DNA of 64,000 nucleotides from positions 113,744 through 177,743 of the forward strand of contig NZ_JASVDS010000008.1 in assembly GCF_030285365.1 (NCBI RefSeq). The letters run 5' to 3'. This stretch comes from Roseateles subflavus. GTDB lineage: Bacteria > Pseudomonadota > Gammaproteobacteria > Burkholderiales > Burkholderiaceae_C. Under the pieces are notes generated by a model that was not told the origin of the DNA, made no database searches, and was given only the letters and a program-made list of their open reading frames with translations. This document shows positions 9,183-17,276 of the stretch, piece by piece; the stretch's first letter is position 1, and each line of letters opens with the position of its first letter. Made by a program: the position numbers and the translations under genes.

Positions 9183-9231
9183 TGAGCACCTTGCGATGTT
9201 CAGGCCGGCTGGATGGGAAATCCTCGGTCAT
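9124..9231 (-). CDS. 35-aa ORF, possible N-terminal part of the zinc-ribbon gene
   Basis: It starts 14 bases after the PP-loop gene stop, with TTGGAGC six bases ahead of the ATG. It ends at a TAG inside the zinc-ribbon frame. Its composition up to the stop is gene-like, and the following codons in the zinc-ribbon frame continue naturally, which is why a frameshift is suspected. Confidence 0.3.
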   Translation of the reverse strand: MTEDFPSSRPEHRKVLNAYTMGDAAQPQPRGPDRG

Positions 9232-9245
9232 GGTTGCTCCAATGG

Positions 9246-10121
9246 TCAGGCGGCGGATGTCTGCATATCCGGCGTGAAGCTGGCCTTGGTGATGGTGCGT
9301 GCCGGGTCGATGTAAACGCCCGTGATGTCCTCGAGGGTGCGGCGCCCCCGCTTCTTGTCCGGCATGAGCATGACCTGACCGGTGCTGCGCTCCAGATGCA
9401 CATACTTGCGATACAGGTGCGGATCGTTGAGCAACTCGGGCCGTTCGGTGGCCAGCCGCGCAGCCGTCTTCAAATCGGCTTCGCTGGCAAGGATGCAGAA
9501 GACGCAGCTGAAGCGCCGCATGCCCAGAGAGTAGACGACGTGGGGCTGTTGGCCGGCCTGGGCAATCGCCTCGAAGACCTGCTTCTCAGTCCAGTCGTGG
9601 ATCGGCAGCCAGTCGTACCACTCCCGGTTCGCCTTGCTGTTGCGAACGCTGTACTGGAAGGGCTTCAGCTTCGCGCGTTTGGGGCTCTCCTGGGCCCGCA
9701 TTCCCATGCAGTTGACGACCAGCCCCCAGGCCTCCAACCCGAGGGCTTGGCGCTCGCGTGTGATCTTCCGGATCGTTCGCTCGATGGGCCCTCGCTTGAG
9801 GTCGCTGGTGCACTGGCGCCGCGTCGGCGACGGGAACATGCCGCGCTCTTCGATCATCTCCAGCAGGGTGCGTCGGGCTGAGCAGACGCGAAGCGGCTCA
9901 CCGGCTGTGGTTGCCTTGATGTGCTCGACTGCGCCTGCCCACTCCACCACCCCCAGGTTGGCGTGGATGTGGACGATCTGGTCTGCCGGGACGAACTGCC
10001 GCAAGTAGAGGTACATCGCCTGGCTGTCCTTCCCGCCGCTGTGGTTGACGGCGAACAAGGCGCCTCGGCTGATCAGATCCTCGATTTGTGGTGGCAAGGC
10101 GAGCGGAGAGGCGGTCGGCAT
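9246..10121 (-). CDS. PP-loop ATPase, PAPS-reductase-like
   Basis: 291 aa. The N-terminal PP-loop SGGKDS at 28-33 binds the ATP pyrophosphate and activates a substrate by adenylation. Conserved-looking cysteines follow (QCTSDLKRGP; FSCVFC), as in phage and plasmid PAPS-reductase/DndC-type proteins. Such proteins act in sulfur transfer, including DNA phosphorothioation, but no other dnd-type gene is adjacent. The ATG at 10121 is preferred; the upstream extension is a poor hydrophobic translation of the promoter region. The gene is divergent from the operon at 10200, with a shared dyad between them. Confidence 0.75.
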   Translation of the reverse strand: MPTASPLALPPQIEDLISRGALFAVNHSGGKDSQAMYLYLRQFVPADQIVHIHANLGVVEWAGAVEHIKATTAGEPLRVCSARRTLLEMIEERGMFPSPTRRQCTSDLKRGPIERTIRKITRERQALGLEAWGLVVNCMGMRAQESPKRAKLKPFQYSVRNSKANREWYDWLPIHDWTEKQVFEAIAQAGQQPHVVYSLGMRRFSCVFCILASEADLKTAARLATERPELLNDPHLYRKYVHLERSTGQVMLMPDKKRGRRTLEDITGVYIDPARTITKASFTPDMQTSAA

Positions 10122-10146
10122 TCCTGCAGTCCTGTAGAAAATGAAA

Positions 10147-10166
10147 TGCATAATACATATTATGCA
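10147..10166. promoter_or_regulatory. Perfect 20-bp inverted repeat in a divergent promoter region
   Basis: TGCATAATA and its exact reverse complement are separated by CA. The site sits 25 bases upstream of the PP-loop gene start and 33 bases upstream of the gene at 10200, in an AT-rich island of an otherwise GC-rich region. It is well placed as an operator controlling both directions. Confidence 0.7.
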
Positions 10167-10199
10167 AAACGATACTAGCAACCCAGACAGAGGAATTCA

Positions 10200-10619
10200 A
10201 TGAGCCTTGAACACCTGAACTCCCCGTTCGCCAAGCTGGTGAAGTCGCGAGCAGTGCCGCCGGCGCCGGTCGCAGAGGCTCGACAAGTTCCCACCGATAT
10301 CACGACAGCGATCAACTTCTCAACACTGAACGATCCGGTATTCAAGGCCGCGGCAGAGCGCGCCCGTCAGGAAGAGCAACGTAGGCTCGAAGAGGAGGAA
10401 CACGAGCTGAAGGCAGCGCTCGAAAGGTGCTTGAATGCCCTCGACCAACTCCCCGCGAACGAGCGCAGCTTCATCAACTCGTGTCGCAATCGACTGAACA
10501 CCTGTCGCCCGTTATCCCAGGCACAACAGGCATGGCTGCTCGACATTGCCCAGCGCATCGATCCGGTGGCTGATGAGGAGTCGGGTGACCTGAACCACCA
10601 GCACACCGCTGGAGGCTGA
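10200..10619 (+). CDS. Unknown helical protein
   Basis: 139 aa, with an AGAGGAA ribosome site. A central Glu/Arg-rich segment (residues 55-75) predicts a charged single helix or coiled coil. It ends two bases before the next gene. No family recognised. Confidence 0.65.
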   Translation: MSLEHLNSPFAKLVKSRAVPPAPVAEARQVPTDITTAINFSTLNDPVFKAAAERARQEEQRRLEEEEHELKAALERCLNALDQLPANERSFINSCRNRLNTCRPLSQAQQAWLLDIAQRIDPVADEESGDLNHQHTAGG

Positions 10620-10621
10620 AG

Positions 10622-11320
10622 ATGATCCACCTCATCACTATCGACCTGCAGGAGCAGGTCCACGCTCAGGCCTTGGGACTTACCAAGACCCTCCACCTCT
10701 ACGGCTGGGGAAGGGACGCAACGGAGGCCGGCCGCAACGTCATGGCCTATTGCCTCGGCGCAAACCTGAGTCCCGAGCGGATCAGAGGAGCAATCCGGAG
10801 CCAGAAGCAGGATTTCGACAGCTTCACCTTCCCAGAGCAGATCTACGGTCTGCCACCTGGCTTCGGACGACTGGCGATCTCCAAGAGCAAGTCCTCTGAG
10901 ACGATGATTGACGAAGCGCTGAAGAAGCTCGAGTCGAACCATCAGCTCACACAGCTCGGGCTCAAACTGATGGCGACTTTGAATCTCCGATCAGATAGCC
11001 CTTGCCTGGAGGAAGCACGCCGCGCGGCTGCTGACCAGGCCTTCGTCGACTTCGACTTCGGTGACGACGTCCGTGTGGAGGCGGCCAATGGATGGGACTA
11101 CCTGGACGGGCCCGGGGCCACTGCCTGGACCCGGACCGTCTTCGTCGCTCCGCGAAAGGCCGATGGCCAGGCTGGCGATGGTCTGCTGCAGGTTGTGCGC
11201 TTCACCGTGAGCTTTGAGGTCGGAAGCCTCGACGTAGTGCAGGTCTGCGCTGTCGATGAGAAGGGCGATCCCCTGGGCGCTTCTCGCTGTCAGGGGGCGC
11301 AGGCGGCTCCGGCTCCCTGA
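10622..11320 (+). CDS. Unknown protein
   Basis: 232 aa, immediately downstream of and cotranscribed with the 10200 gene. The N-terminal half is helical. The C-terminal half is rich in beta-type residues with acidic patches, and the last residues are Ala/Pro. No signal peptide, membrane segment or known motif was seen. Confidence 0.65.
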   Translation: MIHLITIDLQEQVHAQALGLTKTLHLYGWGRDATEAGRNVMAYCLGANLSPERIRGAIRSQKQDFDSFTFPEQIYGLPPGFGRLAISKSKSSETMIDEALKKLESNHQLTQLGLKLMATLNLRSDSPCLEEARRAAADQAFVDFDFGDDVRVEAANGWDYLDGPGATAWTRTVFVAPRKADGQAGDGLLQVVRFTVSFEVGSLDVVQVCAVDEKGDPLGASRCQGAQAAPAP

Positions 11321-11371
11321 TGGCAGTTTCGGCGCCGAAATCAGGCGCCTATGGCTTCCCTCTATTGAGGA

Positions 11372-11776
11372 TCACGAAGCCCGCGTGAACTGACCTGCCG
11401 ACAGCATCTCGAACATCCGCCCCCAGACCCAGCCGGCCAGGAACGGATGGGGCGCCGTTGCCGCGAATGCTTCAATCTGCTCCAGGGACCACGTGGTCAT
11501 GCCTCCGAAGGCTTCGAGCTGGGCGAAGAAGTCGGGGTAGAGCTCCTCAGCTGTTCGCATGAAGCCCAGATACTCCGCAATGCACGAAGGGGAGGCAAGC
11601 GCCATGGCGATGCCCGGGTGCGCTCCCGCCTTCTGGGAAGCTGCCAAGGGGAGTGCAGGCGCAGCCGCAACCGTGGTGTCTGCGCCGGATAAATGATGCT
11701 GAGCTCTGTCCAGCAACGACGGCGCGAAGCTTGAACTGTTCTTCTCGGCTGCCGCCTGCTCACAAACACCGTTCAT
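11372..11776 (-). CDS. Unknown small protein
   Basis: 134 aa with a GGAGGGG ribosome site. The first 60 residues are Ala/Ser-rich and probably disordered; the rest is aromatic-rich and helical. It is convergent with the 10622 gene and divergent from the desaturase. Confidence 0.6.
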   Translation of the reverse strand: MNGVCEQAAAEKNSSSFAPSLLDRAQHHLSGADTTVAAAPALPLAASQKAGAHPGIAMALASPSCIAEYLGFMRTAEELYPDFFAQLEAFGGMTTWSLEQIEAFAATAPHPFLAGWVWGRMFEMLSAGQFTRAS

Positions 11777-12110
11777 CAGTCCCCTCCATCAATTGATACA
11801 AATCACGTGCGTTCGGTGCGCACGATTGTTGCCTTCAAATGGCACGTCAAGTGCGCTTAGAGTGCGTAAACTGTGCGTATTGCGGATCGCTCGTGCTTGT
11901 GGTAGTTCGCTGCAGTGACTCAAGACAAGTCCACTTTGCATGCATTCGGAGTGCAGGAACTTCGGGATTACTGGCAAGCCTCCACGACAAGGCCACTGCT
12001 AAACTGGTGCGCTCAGACCGCCGCCACGATAGCAGTACTCGTGTCGCTGCCGTGCCTTCAGAGCGCACGGTGCGTGCTTTCTTAAACCATGGCTTCAGGA
12101 GATCGATTCG
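11777..12110. promoter_or_regulatory. Long intergenic region with 11-bp-phased GTGCGY repeats
   Basis: This 334-base region upstream of the desaturase has no convincing gene. GTGCGC or GTGCGT starts at 11851, 11862 and 11873, exactly one helical turn apart, with further GTGCG/CGCAC units near 11807-11822 and 12064-12075. Helically phased direct repeats are typical binding sites for response regulators, and a NarL-type regulator is encoded two genes downstream. Confidence 0.5.
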
Positions 12111-13139
12111 ATGTCCACCCTCCAGACCGCGACTGCATCCCATCATGGTGTGAGCGATGAGGCGGCGGCTCAAAGTGCTTCCCTAGCACTACCCACAGCG
12201 TTGCGCTATGACAAGCGGGCGCTGAGCAAGGCAGCGCTCGACGACATCAATGCACTCAATGGTGCAGCGCCTGCTGCCTTCACATGGCAGCTGATAGGTT
12301 CGTGGGTTGTCATCGCCCTGGCATGGGCTGCGGCTATCTATTCCTCTTCCCCAGTGGTCTATGTCGTCGCGGCAGTGATCGTTGCCACTCGCATGAACAT
12401 CCTGGGCCTGCTTGTCCATGATCAGGCTCACCTGTGCGGCTACAGAGGGCGCTGGGGCGACACCGTCGTGAATTTGCTCGCCGGCTACCCACTACTGGGT
12501 CTGACAGTGGAGACCTATGCCCAGATCCACCTGGCCCACCATCGTGACTATTTTGGAAAGACGGATCCCGACTTTGCCCGCAAGAGTGGCCGTGACTGGA
12601 CATTCCCTATGCCGGCCGGCCGCCTGGCTTCGCTGTTGCTCAAAGATCTTCTTGGGTTGAGTGTTATCAGTCTATTCAAGGGGAAGGCTGCCGCTATCGA
12701 ATACCAGGAGTTCAAGCGACCGAATGCAACTCCGAAATGGGTTCGACCCGCATTTCTGGTTTCCCTCGCCATTGCACTCACCCTTTTGCATGCTTGGTTC
12801 TACTTTGCTGTGCTTTGGGTACTGCCGCTGCTCACGGTGATGTCCGCCATTGTCCGTTGGGGCGCTATTTGCGAGCATGTCTATGGAAAGCCAAACGACA
12901 CTATTGAATCAAGCACGCCGTTGATTCTGCCCGGGCCCATTGCTCGCGTTTTGCTCCCCAATCTCAATTTCACCCTGCATCCCTATCATCATTGGCATCC
13001 GGGAATACCGTTCTCAGCGTTGCCAAAGGTCCATGAAATTTATCAAAAAGAAGGATTGGTGATTCAAGAAAATGTTTTCAATGGCTATCCAAGCTATTGG
13101 CGCTTCTTGACGGACATGTCCCGCGGAAAGATCAACTAA
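12111..13139 (+). CDS. Membrane fatty-acid desaturase family protein
   Basis: 342 aa. Three histidine boxes are visible: HDQAH at 103-107, HLAHH at 140-144 and HPYHHWHPG at 290-298, the di-iron ligands of membrane desaturases and hydroxylases. Hydrophobic segments around 60-100, 120-135 and 212-245 fit two membrane hairpins. The enzyme would insert a double bond or hydroxyl into a lipid acyl chain or related substrate using oxygen and an electron donor. Its substrate cannot be read from sequence. An AGGAG ribosome site precedes the ATG. It is followed by a two-component system, suggesting membrane- or lipid-responsive control. Confidence 0.85.
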   Translation: MSTLQTATASHHGVSDEAAAQSASLALPTALRYDKRALSKAALDDINALNGAAPAAFTWQLIGSWVVIALAWAAAIYSSSPVVYVVAAVIVATRMNILGLLVHDQAHLCGYRGRWGDTVVNLLAGYPLLGLTVETYAQIHLAHHRDYFGKTDPDFARKSGRDWTFPMPAGRLASLLLKDLLGLSVISLFKGKAAAIEYQEFKRPNATPKWVRPAFLVSLAIALTLLHAWFYFAVLWVLPLLTVMSAIVRWGAICEHVYGKPNDTIESSTPLILPGPIARVLLPNLNFTLHPYHHWHPGIPFSALPKVHEIYQKEGLVIQENVFNGYPSYWRFLTDMSRGKIN

Positions 13140-13166
13140 AAACACAGAGCGTGTGGAGGAACAAAC

Positions 13167-13814
13167 ATGGTGAATGTGCTTCTGGCCGACGATCATCAGA
13201 TTCTTCGCGAAGGCACATCGATGCTCCTGTCGTCGCAGTCAGGCATCAAGGTTGTAGGAGAGGTCAGTGCCGCAAGCGAACTGCTGGCGAAGTATGAAGA
13301 GCTGAAACCTGATGTGGTGGTGCTTGATGTCGCATTTGGTGGCGATACCATCGCTGGGATCGAGGCTGCTCAACAGCTGCTCATGAAGCACAAAGCCGCC
13401 TCTATTGTGTTTCTGAGTAGTTATGACCTCGCTAGCCTGGTTCGCCGCGCCTACAACATGGGAGCGATGGCATATCTAACAAAGGACATTGATAACAGCA
13501 TCCTTATCGGGGCAATCATCCAAGCCGCTTCCGGACAGCGCTACTACCACCCCGACGTATTGGCTGCTCTTGGATTGGATTCGATTGGCGAGCGCTCGAA
13601 ATACGAGATGCTTTCCACAGATCAGCAACATCTTTTTCGCCTTCTTGCCCTTCAAAAGACTGGCAAAGAAATCTCTGAGGAGATGGGGTTGGCTTTGCGA
13701 ACAGTGACAAAGATGACAGCCCATCTCAAGGAAACGCTGGGATTCGATCGGCCCTTGCAGTTCACCTTTATGGCGCTTCGCCTTGGCCTGGTGAATCCCA
13801 ATGCGCTCCATTGA
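13167..13814 (+). CDS. Response regulator, NarL/FixJ type
   Basis: 215 aa. The receiver domain has the acidic pair D8-D9, phospho-acceptor D54 (VVVLDVAF) and the conserved Lys in AYLTKD. The C-terminal LuxR-type helix-turn-helix lies at about 150-195 (GKEISEEMGLALRTVTKMTAHL). It starts 27 bases after the desaturase with a GGAGG ribosome site and overlaps the kinase gene, so the three genes form one operon. It probably activates the desaturase promoter, perhaps at the phased repeats upstream. Confidence 0.88.
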   Translation: MVNVLLADDHQILREGTSMLLSSQSGIKVVGEVSAASELLAKYEELKPDVVVLDVAFGGDTIAGIEAAQQLLMKHKAASIVFLSSYDLASLVRRAYNMGAMAYLTKDIDNSILIGAIIQAASGQRYYHPDVLAALGLDSIGERSKYEMLSTDQQHLFRLLALQKTGKEISEEMGLALRTVTKMTAHLKETLGFDRPLQFTFMALRLGLVNPNALH

Positions 13815-15219
13815 TTTGATGCAAAAGGGAAGGGCCTCAGAGCCGTTCCCTCCGGGCGAAGAGCCTCCCCAGATGACGCTGGAGGAGGCGGAGATTGCTC
13901 ATCATGACGATATCAGGCACTCTGGAATCGTCTTGTTCATCCTGATGGGGTCAGTTTGCTTCCTGTCGGTTTTGGCCGCCGCATTCGACACGCACGGTGG
14001 TGAACAGCAACGTATTGGGCGATTAATCTCTTGGTCTGTCGGACTTGGGATCGTTGGCATTGCTGCCATAATTTATCGAAAATACGGACTTGAGACCACG
14101 GCTCGCGTCTGCTGTTTCGGTTTTCTAGCGATGATCTTCGGCACGGCGTTCTCGACGGGCATGGGATTTTCGACCTCCGGAATTGGCGCACTGACGTCCG
14201 TTGTCGTTATCAGCGGCACATTAGGCGGAAGCCGAACAGCCATGGCGACGGGTGCGATTTCCACCATCGGACTTACGCTTCTCTTCATCGCCCAGTCCAG
14301 CGGCATGATTTCCGGCCCCAAGCCCGGGCTGGTCGCGCCTTTGCTCAGTTTCTATTTGGTGTTTGCTCTGAGTTCGCTGGGGGCTGGGTGGCTGCTTTAT
14401 AGGCATAGCAAACTCTTCTGGCGTCTGGTGAAGACACTTGGACACGCGAGAGACCATATTTCAAAGGAGGTCGACAAAAAAACTGCGGAGTTGAAGATTT
14501 CGCTGCAGAACTCCGCAGAGGCTAACTCGCAAGTCCAGATGCTTCTTCAGCGTCTCCATCATCAAATTGAAGATGAACGCGCTCGAATGCGGGCTGAGCT
14601 GCATGATGCATTCGGTGCAGAAACAGCAGCGATGAGCAAATACCTGTCGATGATCAAGAATGCTGTATCTGACGGGCCAGTCACCGAAGAGCAACGACTA
14701 AATATTGCCCGCACTACTGATTTGCTCAGTCAGAGCGTCGATAAGCTGTATCGGGAAACAAGGCGCGCCATCAAGGCCCTCGGTCCTGAGCTGCTGGACC
14801 GAACTGGCCTTGGCGACGCCGTTTCAGATTTGGTGGATCAGTATCGTGCCGCGATGCCGCAATGCAGTTTCTCTGTCACTGGACTCGAAACCCTTTCCAG
14901 GGATGGAAAATCTGGGCTGGAAAATGGTCGAGCTCTGACCGTGTGGCGACTCGTCCAAGAGGCGCTCACCAACGTCAGCAAACACGCAGACGCTGGCGCG
15001 GTAGTGGTTGATTTGCGCGAAACTTCGACTCACCTCCTGGTGACGGTGAGTGATGACGGTAAGGGTTTCGACAACTCAAAACCGATTCCTGGCAAGCGCC
15101 TTGGACTAGCCTCCCTTCACGAGCGCGCACGCGCGCTGGCGGGAAAGCTGGATGTGAAATCCGCGCCAGGGGCTGGCACCAGCATCCACGTGGCCATTCC
15201 CATCGAGCAGAAGGACTGA
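13801..15219 (+). CDS. Six-TM sensor histidine kinase, NarX/DesK-like (HisKA_3)
   Basis: 472 aa from ATG 13801, or 466 aa from ATG 13819. Hydrophobic segments between about 41 and 200 give roughly six membrane helices without a large periplasmic domain. A coiled linker follows, then the HisKA_3 phosphorylation site ERARMRAELHDAFG with H268, and an HATPase domain with N-box VQEALTNVSKHA, DDGKGF and GLASLHERA. This topology matches DesK, a membrane-fluidity thermosensor that controls a desaturase through DesR. The gene overlaps its response regulator and shares the operon with a desaturase. Confidence 0.85.
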   Translation: MRSIDLMQKGRASEPFPPGEEPPQMTLEEAEIAHHDDIRHSGIVLFILMGSVCFLSVLAAAFDTHGGEQQRIGRLISWSVGLGIVGIAAIIYRKYGLETTARVCCFGFLAMIFGTAFSTGMGFSTSGIGALTSVVVISGTLGGSRTAMATGAISTIGLTLLFIAQSSGMISGPKPGLVAPLLSFYLVFALSSLGAGWLLYRHSKLFWRLVKTLGHARDHISKEVDKKTAELKISLQNSAEANSQVQMLLQRLHHQIEDERARMRAELHDAFGAETAAMSKYLSMIKNAVSDGPVTEEQRLNIARTTDLLSQSVDKLYRETRRAIKALGPELLDRTGLGDAVSDLVDQYRAAMPQCSFSVTGLETLSRDGKSGLENGRALTVWRLVQEALTNVSKHADAGAVVVDLRETSTHLLVTVSDDGKGFDNSKPIPGKRLGLASLHERARALAGKLDVKSAPGAGTSIHVAIPIEQKD

Positions 15220-15309
15220 GACGCCTCCAGCTGAATGCTGGCCATTGCGGGCCATTTGCCGCACCCGCAGGGGCCGAGTTGGGCACCTGGATGCCGTGGA
15301 TAGACTCAC

Positions 15310-16164
15310 TCAGGCAGCGGCGCTCCGGACCCGCTGGCGGCGCCACACGCCGCGATCGACGCTTTCGAACTCTGGATAGACTTGCAGGGTCTGGCGGATC
15401 TTGGCCTGGTAGTGCTGGTTTTCCGTGGGCCTGCGGCCCTCCAGAGCTCGATAGAGCGCGTCCAAAGGCGCGACATCCTGGGCGACGAGGTCGAACGCAG
15501 CGTGCACGGCCTGGCGCCATACCGAGCCGCCCTTGCCTGATCGCTCCAGCACCTGGCGCGCGGGTTTGCTCAGCGCGCTGATCTCGGCGGCCTCCCGGTA
15601 GAGGAAGAAGCCGAAGAGCCGCCGGCGGGCCTCCTTCGTGAACATCGAGAAGACGATGGGCACGCTGAGGCGGGGGAAGATGTTCCGCGGCATGAGCTCC
15701 TGCTCAATGGACCACTGCTCAGACATGGCCAGTACCTTGCTCGATGTCTGCAGCACATAGGCTGGGAGGATCAGTCCGCACCTTCCGCCTTCCTCGAGCA
15801 GCTGGTGGGCGCGGCCCAGGAAGCGCGCAACCGTCTCGGCTTGGAACGGAGGGTTGCCGACCACAGCTGCGACGCTGGACGGCAGCGGCACGGTAAGGAA
15901 GTCCCCGAGCAGCACGGTGCGGCCGGTGTCCTGTCGAGCTTTCTCCGCCCAGCGCGGGTCGATCTCCACGCCCACGGCATTCAGGTGCGATGGCAGCGCG
16001 TGCAGGAAGACACCGTCGCCGCATGACGGCTCGATCACGGTCGAGCCCGGCGTCAGGTCGGAGAAGTGGCGGTCGATGATCGCCTCCGCAACCCATCGCG
16101 GCGTGAAGTACTGGCCGAGTGCTTTGCGCTGCTCGCCCGAATCGGTGAGGTCGATAGCAGTCAT
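15310..16164 (-). CDS. N6-adenine DNA methyltransferase-like protein
   Basis: 284 aa. Features are GQYFTP near 17-22, SAM-binding motif EPSCGDG at 45-51 and catalytic NPPF at 104-107, all typical of class I adenine methyltransferases. It is short and has no separate target-recognition domain, so it may be a plasmid- or phage-type solitary enzyme. It is the last gene of the minus-strand operon beginning at 28123 and starts inside the stop of the preceding gene (ATGA). Confidence 0.8.
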   Translation of the reverse strand: MTAIDLTDSGEQRKALGQYFTPRWVAEAIIDRHFSDLTPGSTVIEPSCGDGVFLHALPSHLNAVGVEIDPRWAEKARQDTGRTVLLGDFLTVPLPSSVAAVVGNPPFQAETVARFLGRAHQLLEEGGRCGLILPAYVLQTSSKVLAMSEQWSIEQELMPRNIFPRLSVPIVFSMFTKEARRRLFGFFLYREAAEISALSKPARQVLERSGKGGSVWRQAVHAAFDLVAQDVAPLDALYRALEGRRPTENQHYQAKIRQTLQVYPEFESVDRGVWRRQRVRSAAA

Positions 16165-17261
16165 GCGGTGAGCAGCTGGGGCTGCGGCGAGGCGTCATGC
16201 AGCCGCCCGTCCAGCAGCCGTCCAGCTGCCTTCTTGTCGACCTTGAAGGTCGTCATAGCGCCGGTACCGGCAAGGAATGCCAATGGTTCCATCGGCTCGT
16301 GAACCGAGCCATCGGCATGGACCACCGCGAAGGGGACGGTGCACCGACGGCCATAGATGTCATCGAGCACGCCCTGATCCTGGTGCAGCCTGGCCTTCCG
16401 GTTCGACACGTAGAGGCGGTTGGTGAAAGCCTCGTCCTGCTGGTTGATGGGGAGCCATGCGCCCCACTGCTTGAAGAGGAAGGGCACGTCGACCGCATCG
16501 CACTGATCGCGCAGCGAGCGAACCCAGTCGGGGTGCATGGGCCGGGCGTTTGGACCGCTCTCGCCGCCGACGATCACCCAGTCCAGCGCCTCGAGTGCGT
16601 TGGTGCCGTCGGCCGGGTTGCTGAAGTTGGCGAACAAACCCTCAAAGCTCACCGGGCCCAGCAGCGGCTCCATGCTCAAGAAGCGCCTGGTGGCCGGCGT
16701 TCGCAGCAGCTTCTTGACGTCCCGATCGACCTCCACCTGGTTGACCACCGTCGCCCCCAGCCAGACGTGGTCAGGCGCTTTGCCAGCAAGCCAGTCGGAG
16801 ATCCAGGTGGCGAGATCGGTCAGCCCGATGCTGCTGGCCAGAGAGCAGGCTTCCTCCAAACGGGTGCGCCAGATACCAATGCGCTTGGTCAACATCAGCC
16901 AGTCCAAGTTCGGGGTTTGGCGAATGACCTCCAGCAAGTCGACAAGCCATCGGACCGGCACCTTGTTGTCCAGCCAGTCAGACTGGGAGGCGCAGAAGAC
17001 GCGAAGACGTTTGCCCAATGTGCCGGCCTTGCGGTTCCAACGACCCGGCTGCTTCAAGTTGGCATCTGAGGTGCGGTACCGCGAGGCGTGCGGCCCCCAG
17101 GTCTCCATGCCCTTGGCTCGCAGCACGCGAGCAGGCGCGTCCACCTCGGCGTAGCAGTTGTCGCAGGCGAGTGAGATGTGCTCACAGCCGATCCAGGGGT
17201 TGTGCGTGTATCCCACCTCCCCGTCGGGAGTGTGGACCCATTCGATGACGGTCTCTGCCAT
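16161..17261 (-). CDS. Phage Gp37/Gp68-type protein (DUF5131)
   Basis: 366 aa. The N-terminal signature NPWIGC..(about 10)..CDNCYAE with three spaced cysteines, followed by WLMLTKR, SMEPLLGP and WVIVGGESGPNARPMHPDWVR-type segments, is the hallmark of the DUF5131 family found in phages and mobile elements, often next to methyltransferases. The exact biochemical role is not established to my knowledge; the cysteine cluster suggests metal or Fe-S binding. The gene lies between two methyltransferases with short spacing and overlaps the following one by four bases. Confidence 0.85.
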   Translation of the reverse strand: MAETVIEWVHTPDGEVGYTHNPWIGCEHISLACDNCYAEVDAPARVLRAKGMETWGPHASRYRTSDANLKQPGRWNRKAGTLGKRLRVFCASQSDWLDNKVPVRWLVDLLEVIRQTPNLDWLMLTKRIGIWRTRLEEACSLASSIGLTDLATWISDWLAGKAPDHVWLGATVVNQVEVDRDVKKLLRTPATRRFLSMEPLLGPVSFEGLFANFSNPADGTNALEALDWVIVGGESGPNARPMHPDWVRSLRDQCDAVDVPFLFKQWGAWLPINQQDEAFTNRLYVSNRKARLHQDQGVLDDIYGRRCTVPFAVVHADGSVHEPMEPLAFLAGTGAMTTFKVDKKAAGRLLDGRLHDASPQPQLLTA

Positions 17262-17276
17262 GTTGCTCGATCCCTG

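Noticed and set aside
15220..15309. Search for a terminator between the convergent kinase and adenine-methyltransferase genes
   Set aside because: The GC-rich pairings there lack a T-run on either strand, so no terminator is called.
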